From Pseudopithomyces maydicus (lineage: Eukaryota > Ascomycota > Dothideomycetes > Pleosporales > Didymosphaeriaceae), in contig JANTUC010000005.1 of the NCBI GenBank assembly GCA_026873275.1, positions 62,001 to 126,000 of the forward strand: a stretch of 64,000 nucleotides of DNA, in the 5' to 3' direction. The position numbers and the translations under genes are program-made. Of the stretch, positions 59,363 through 64,000 are shown one piece after another; the stretch's first letter is position 1, and every line of letters starts with the position of its first letter. Below the pieces are notes generated by a model. The model ran no database searches, was not told where the DNA came from, and saw nothing but the letters and a program-made list of their open reading frames with translations.

Positions 59363-60479
59363 ACAGAGTCAACACCCAGCCCCCATCCCCGCCCCCGCCC
59401 CCGGCCCCTCATACCAGCAATCAGACCTCCACCCCTCAAACCCATACTACGCACCACCACCACCGCATCAACAACCCCAACCCCCCAACGCAGAAAAATA
59501 CAACCCCCCACCCGGCCCCCTCCCCCTCCAACCCCTCCAACCTCACCTCCAACACCTTCTCCCCTCCCCTCCAACCTCCCCTCCCAACCCCCCCAACCTG
59601 GTCCCCCCCTACCACGACTGGACCACCATCCCCGACACCGCGCTCCTCCCGCCGCCCCCTCCCTCGGCTACGACACCTCGCCCACAGCCAACGCGTCGCT
59701 GCTCTCAGGCGACCAAGCGGACGCCTGGTGCGCCGCGAATCCGCTCTGGGCGCCGCAGCCCGTGAGTCCCGCGGTCTACGCCCTGGTTCAGAACGCGCAG
59801 ATTGGATTGCTGAAGCCGCCGCATTGGGGGGGGAGGTTGTTGCTGGGCGGGAGGCGGGGAGGTGGGTTGTGAGGTCAGATGGGAGAGGAGGAGGGGGGAT
59901 GCGGTGGTGCTGGGGAATTTGCCGCTGTACAGCGTGGGGTGGGACTCTCCGCTCTGCACAGGACGCTCGAAGACCATCTACTTCGAGGTGGGCGTCGTGC
60001 GCATTGGGGATGCCTCGCCCTCCGCCGCGTCGCACTCGGCGTCGGGCGAGGAGGCGGACGCCGGCGTGGCGATTGGGTTCGTGGCGCCGCCGTATCCGAC
60101 GTTTCGGCTGCCGGGGTGGCAGCGGGGGAGTCTGGGGGTGCACGGGGACGATGGGAGGAAGTATGTTAATGATACGTGGGGTGGGGTGGATTTTACGAGT
60201 GCGTTTCAGGCGGGCGAGCGCGTGGGGATTGGGATGCGGTTTGGGGTGCCGGAGAAGCCGCCGGGGTATGGGGAGGCTGGGGGAGGGAAGACGCTCGATA
60301 TCGAGGTGTTCTTCACGAGGGACGGGAGGAAGGAAGGGGGTGGGATGGTAACGAGGAGTTGGATGAGCGGTGTGAGGGGGGAATGTGGGGTTGAGGGGGA
60401 GTGCGATTTGTTCTGTGCGGTGGGGGTGTTTGGGGGGTGGAGGTGGAGGTTTTTTGCATCCGAGTCAGTGGGTGTATAG
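59193..60479 (+). CDS. SPRY-domain protein (Ssh4-like), frame broken at several G/C runs
   Basis: Starts MFKKLKGKLKGEDHSAPPAA. Residues 28-60 are a low-complexity NHNHNHDHDQK and NQNQNQ tract, then Pro-rich to about 150. HDWTTIPDTALLPPPPPS leads to LGYDTSPTANASLLSGDQAD, AWCAANPLWAPQPVSPAVYA, LVQNAQIGLLKPP, VVLGNLPLYSVGWDSPLCTG, TIYFEVGVVRIGD, VAIGFVAPPYPTFRLPGWQR and GSLGVHGDDGRKYVNDTWGG. GERVGIGMRFGVPEKPPGYG and LDIEVFFTRDGRK follow. These are the strands of a SPRY domain as in Ssh4-type adaptors of the Rsp5 ubiquitin ligase, but no TM segment is seen. The frame changes by -1 at C5 59655-59659, G8 59826-59833 and G6 59893-59898, and again between about 60330 and 60440. The C-terminus (CDLFCAVGVFGG) is therefore only approximate. 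Probably an intact gene in a damaged assembly. Confidence 0.75.
59287..59370 (+). repeat. Coding repeat: NH/DH then NQ dipeptides
   Basis: AACCAC and GACCAC units followed by about eight CAGAAC/AACCAG 6-bp units inside the SPRY gene; length is likely to vary between strains. Confidence 0.85.
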
Positions 60480-63400
60480 GCCTTCTTAGCTTGGCGGTGT
60501 GGTTTGTATGGATTTCGGTTTTTTGGTTTTTGGTTTTTGGTGATGATGATGACGAGTAACGGCCTGGGGGTGGGGATTTTGTCAAGGTGTGATGGGTGGG
60601 GGTTCTGCGCTTGGGGTGGATGTACAGTTGGATAGATCGGTTCATTTAGGTTTATTTTATCTTATTTTTTCGTTAACGTTGTAAGGACTTGACGAGATCA
60701 TGTCGACAGTAGCCATGTGGCAGGTTTGGCAGGTTCAAGACAACAGATTCATTAGACATACAGAAAGAACACACCAGGAAACGCACGCACAAAGCTCACT
60801 CCATCCTCCAAATCTCACACCAGCAACCCACCTCCCTTTCCTGCTTCTTCATCAGTTCCTTCCTGTTGTATTTCCTCTCCCTCTATAAACAAAGCAGGAG
60901 CTCCAAATCTCCTTCCGCACAACATCTCATCTGCGTATTATACATACACTGTATCCGACGACTGATGCCTGTCTGGGTAGGTGGGTGGGTGGGAGTCATC
61001 CATCCACTTCGACGTGCCACCTTACCGTACCCAGACTAAGGACCTCGCGAAATTTCAATGGGGCTGGTGGGCATATATATATATAGATAAGGACATGCGT
61101 ATAAAAACTCTAGTGGTCACGACATGGATTTTGCTATTTGCTATTTGCTATTTGCTATTTGCTACCAGTCAACTACAGAACCTGCGTACGGCATTGCTGG
61201 GAGTAGTGTTCAGGCTTTGTCGAAGACGTTTACATTGCAGTTCTATGGGGGAACTGTAGGCATGTTGAGCACGTATTATATGTTAGCTTCACACCTGGAC
61301 ACGGCACGTACGTAGTGTGATGGTGGCAGTGTCACACCGGTACTCAACAGCCAGGAACAGCCATGTTCACACTTACCCAACCATGAAGAAGGTGTCAGTG
61401 ACTCGCCCACGGGGCGTCTACCGTGTCGATCAGCCACGCTGCGACACTCGTTTATTCTCTCCGCACGAGAAAGTCACCATGTTGCCTCCTTACTGTCTGG
61501 TCAGCCGGCCGAGTGCTTGCTCGCCCTCGCCCTTTGCCCTGTCGTCGTACAGCATACATACATGTATACGTCTAGTCCAACGCTCCTGCAAGACGGCAGT
61601 GAGCTTCTCCGCTGACATTGCCCATATCGGCATGACCGAAATGACAACCTCACTCCAGCCATGCCCGTCCCACGTAGGCTAACGCCCGGCTGACAGCATG
61701 CGATCGGCATGTTTTCGGCGCGTGTGCATCTGCTAAACGGCATACCTACCGTACATCGTACGCACCTACGTTTAACCTTGGGTGTAGGACTAGCGTATTT
61801 GAAATATGATAAAACAGCGCTTTAACAATCGTACGATGGAGGAAGAGAGGATTGGGTGATAAGGGGGTCCTTCGTTTCGGAACACGGTCAGCTTGAAGGT
61901 AGTGTCGATGGTTTTGACAAGCTCACCCTCCTCTTCTAGCCCCGTGCGAGAAGCAAAGGCCATGACATGTTTTTTGTCACGCACCGGTTGCCCGTATGCG
62001 AAGTCGATAGCCATCATAGCAGGTTGCTGTTAAGCTCGCGTAGAGCAAGTAGAGTAGCCGGCGCAGAAATTGCTACCTCAAATTAAGCTTCATATGCGCT
62101 CGCGAGCGGGGACCCAATGGCGGAGGGTTCCGGAAGATGGCGGCCAGGCCGACGGTAGTGGGAAGATGGGAAATTTGGTTGTTGGTGCCTCCGGTGAGGG
62201 TTACATAACAGCCAGCCGGGACCTTACTCGCGTGGAGCTGGACCTCATGCGAAGGATGCTGTGGCGCGGGTCTAACGCGAGGCGTCTAGCTCCCGTGATC
62301 GGCAGGCACTTGAGATTCGGCGGTTTTGCTGCCCGTTGGAGGGGATCTTGCGATAGGGAATGCATAACTGGGCGAGTGCATCTTGGTAACAGCCTGGATC
62401 ATCCCTGACGGAGCGAGGTGCCGGCTGCCTGCTGTAACACGATCAGATGGGAGCCGTTGCGCCGCAGCAGCAGCAGCGTTGTAGCTCGTGGCCGGGAGGG
62501 TGCTGCGGCTGACTGAGTGACTTAGTGAGTGACAGTCACGGCATGGGTTCCAGAAAATACGACTGGTGGCGGCGTGTGAGTGGCTGTCTCGGGCAGGCAC
62601 CAGTGGACAGCTATGATGTTCGGGGACGAGATTGGGTGCAAATGCCATAGATAGCGACCCTGCTGGCGATCTGTTTTCACTGCCTCGCAGCGCACCCGGC
62701 GGGATGGGAGCATGTATTGGATGCACGAAACCCAACGGGAGCGAGATGCATGAAGGCGAGGCTTTGCATTATGCGGGGGCTAAACCGCGCTCGATTAGGC
62801 ACCCGTCTGGCACGGCAGGGCTGCTGCTTGGCAGGAGCGAGGCTGAGAGGGAGACTTTTTTTGCTCCCTGTATCCCGTGGCCCCTATCCGGTCGGGTCCA
62901 TAGGTTCGATAAGAAGGAGGCAATGCCCCGGATCCAGGCGGTTGGGTGGCACGACGTGGAAAGGGAAAAAGGAGAGGAGGGAGGGGTGTCAGCAGCAGGC
63001 GCAGGAGAGTAGCTGGGCCCGAGCAGCTCAAGGGCAGCAAGAGGGCAGCGCAGGCTTTCGCGGTTGGCTCGTCGGGCGTAAGCTATTCCCAGGCGTGTGG
63101 GCCGGCCCCCCCACCAGCGGCGATGTGGTCCAGACGCTGCTGGAGGGACTCAGGGAGGTTGACAGCGGCCCTCCCAGACACGACAGGGTCCACCGGTGGT
63201 GGAGTCGCTGGGAGTGTTGAGTGAGAGAGGACGCCGCTGACGATCTGGGGAGCCTGCGAGTGGCTCTAGCGGCTGGGCGTGCATCACCTGTCTCGACGCC
63301 TTGCGCGCTGCGGCGGGCGTCGTCCAGCCTGGCGGGCGTGTACCTACGCAGCTATGTATGGCAAGCTGCAACCGTGGCATGCCGTACGTGCTGTATGTAC

Positions 63401-63826
63401 ATACATGGAGAAGAGCATGTCAACGCTGTCACCGCCGCCAGCCCGGGCCGTGCGCATGCTACTTGAACCCTCCAGCGTCGCAGCGTCGCGGCGACGGCCA
63501 AGAGGGCTCGCGCGCCACCGTTGGCCGGGGCCGCGTATGGGTGCATGGCGCGGGCACGGCTTGGGAGGCGATCCAATTCTTCACTGCCCGGCGTTGCCAC
63601 ACTGGGTTGGGCTCGGCGCCCGTTTTCCATCCACATTGCTGGAACCGCGCCGTCCGCTTGGCCTGTCCGCCTTATGTATTATCTATCGCCCCGATCCCTC
63701 TGCTGAGCGCCCGCCGTCATCGACACTCCGATCACCACTTGATACATCAGCACCGCGAAACCCCCCATTCTGACCAACACATCCCGCTGCCCTCCCGCTT
63801 GATCGTCCTCCTCCTCCGCCGCCACC
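60480..63826. other. Intergenic, 3.3 kb, no supported gene
   Basis: Includes a 7-bp x5 repeat (61130-61164). A 75-codon minus frame (61790-62017) contains plausible-looking peptide but has no start context, partner exon or known family. GC-rich from about 62080 on. The end is the promoter and leader of the gene starting at 63827. Confidence 0.5.
61130..61164. repeat. TTTGCTA heptanucleotide repeat, five copies
   Basis: Five perfect 7-bp units head to tail. Confidence 0.92.
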
Positions 63827-64000
63827 ATGGCTTCCACATCGCTGTTCCGCGACTTCTCCTTCGATGCCCCTTCGCGCCGTCCGTCTTCCATGCACCACCA
63901 CTCCATGGAGACCACCTCGCCCACCACCAGATCGCCCATCATGTTCCCGGCTCGCCCACCCACACCACCGTCGTCCTACGACATCAACCACCTGGCACAG
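63827..64000 (+). CDS. 5' end of a protein-coding gene running off the right edge
   Basis: The ATG sits in GCCACCATGG, a full Kozak-type context. It opens 58 codons to the window end: MASTSLFRDFSFDAPSRRPS, then a His/Ser/Pro/Thr-rich disordered stretch (METTSPTTRSP, RPPTPPSSYDINHLAQ). A long pyrimidine-rich leader precedes it. No signal peptide. I do not recognise the family; the N-terminus looks like a disordered leader of a larger cytosolic protein. Confidence 0.65.
   Translation, partial: MASTSLFRDFSFDAPSRRPSSMHHHSMETTSPTTRSPIMFPARPPTPPSSYDINHLAQ

Noticed and set aside
61790..62017. Minus-strand 75-codon frame with protein-like composition
   Set aside because: Too short, no partner exon and no known family; left as a possible relic.
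1..64000. tRNA, rRNA or intact transposable element
   Set aside because: I found no convincing T-arm/anticodon pattern, rRNA block, reverse transcriptase or transposase frame; a covariance-model and repeat search would be needed to exclude small ones.

Overview
The window is nuclear DNA of a filamentous ascomycete (Pezizomycotina). Genes have short introns of about 50-60 nt with GTAAGT-like donors and YAG acceptors. They include RNA polymerase II Rpb1 with a degenerate heptad tail, secreted GH5, GH72-like and AA9 proteins, an RNase T1, a BYS1/thaumatin-like protein and lineage-restricted families. The family mix points to Dothideomycetes, probably Pleosporales; that placement is my inference. 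No rRNA, tRNA, CRISPR array or intact transposon was seen.

Layout. 1-2525: left-truncated secreted DUF5695-type protein. 2526-5020: gene-poor, with a 24-bp x5 tandem repeat. 5021-5465: RNase T1 family. 8039-8869: GFA-domain protein. 9995-12062: GH72-like wall protein with a transmembrane segment and a repeated cytosolic tail. 13707-15180: GH5 exo-beta-1,3-glucanase. 15496-17145 and 17756-23142: Swd1/RBBP5-like COMPASS subunit and RPB1, divergent from a shared 610-bp region. 24490-25215: fungal orphan. 26207-28379: secreted basic-repeat/coiled-coil protein. 30024-30806 and 31041-31775: thaumatin-like protein and AA9 LPMO, tail to tail, flanked by AT-rich gene-poor blocks. 33944-35641: F-box-like protein. 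35642-41002: microsatellite-rich, strand-skewed DNA. 41003-43520: large fungal orphan. 44088-45654: PP4R2-like protein. 47853-53871: tyrosinase, transcription-factor-like protein, SDR and P-loop sulfotransferase-like protein, a candidate mini-cluster. 55093-60479: GNAT, MBL-like, small cysteine-rich secreted protein and SPRY protein. 63827-64000: 5' end of a gene leaving the window.

Four signals stand out. (1) The GH72-like protein appears to have lost its catalytic nucleophile and carries a TM segment and cytosolic tail instead of a GPI anchor, so it may be a wall-sensing pseudoenzyme. (2) Several genes flip from C-ending codons in their 5' half to G-ending codons in their 3' half. (3) Five genes are broken by apparent one-base losses in G/C runs, which suggests assembly error. 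(4) A secreted, Lys/Arg-repeat coiled-coil protein of unknown function sits next to AT-rich DNA.

Exon boundaries were placed by eye from splice consensus and frame continuity.
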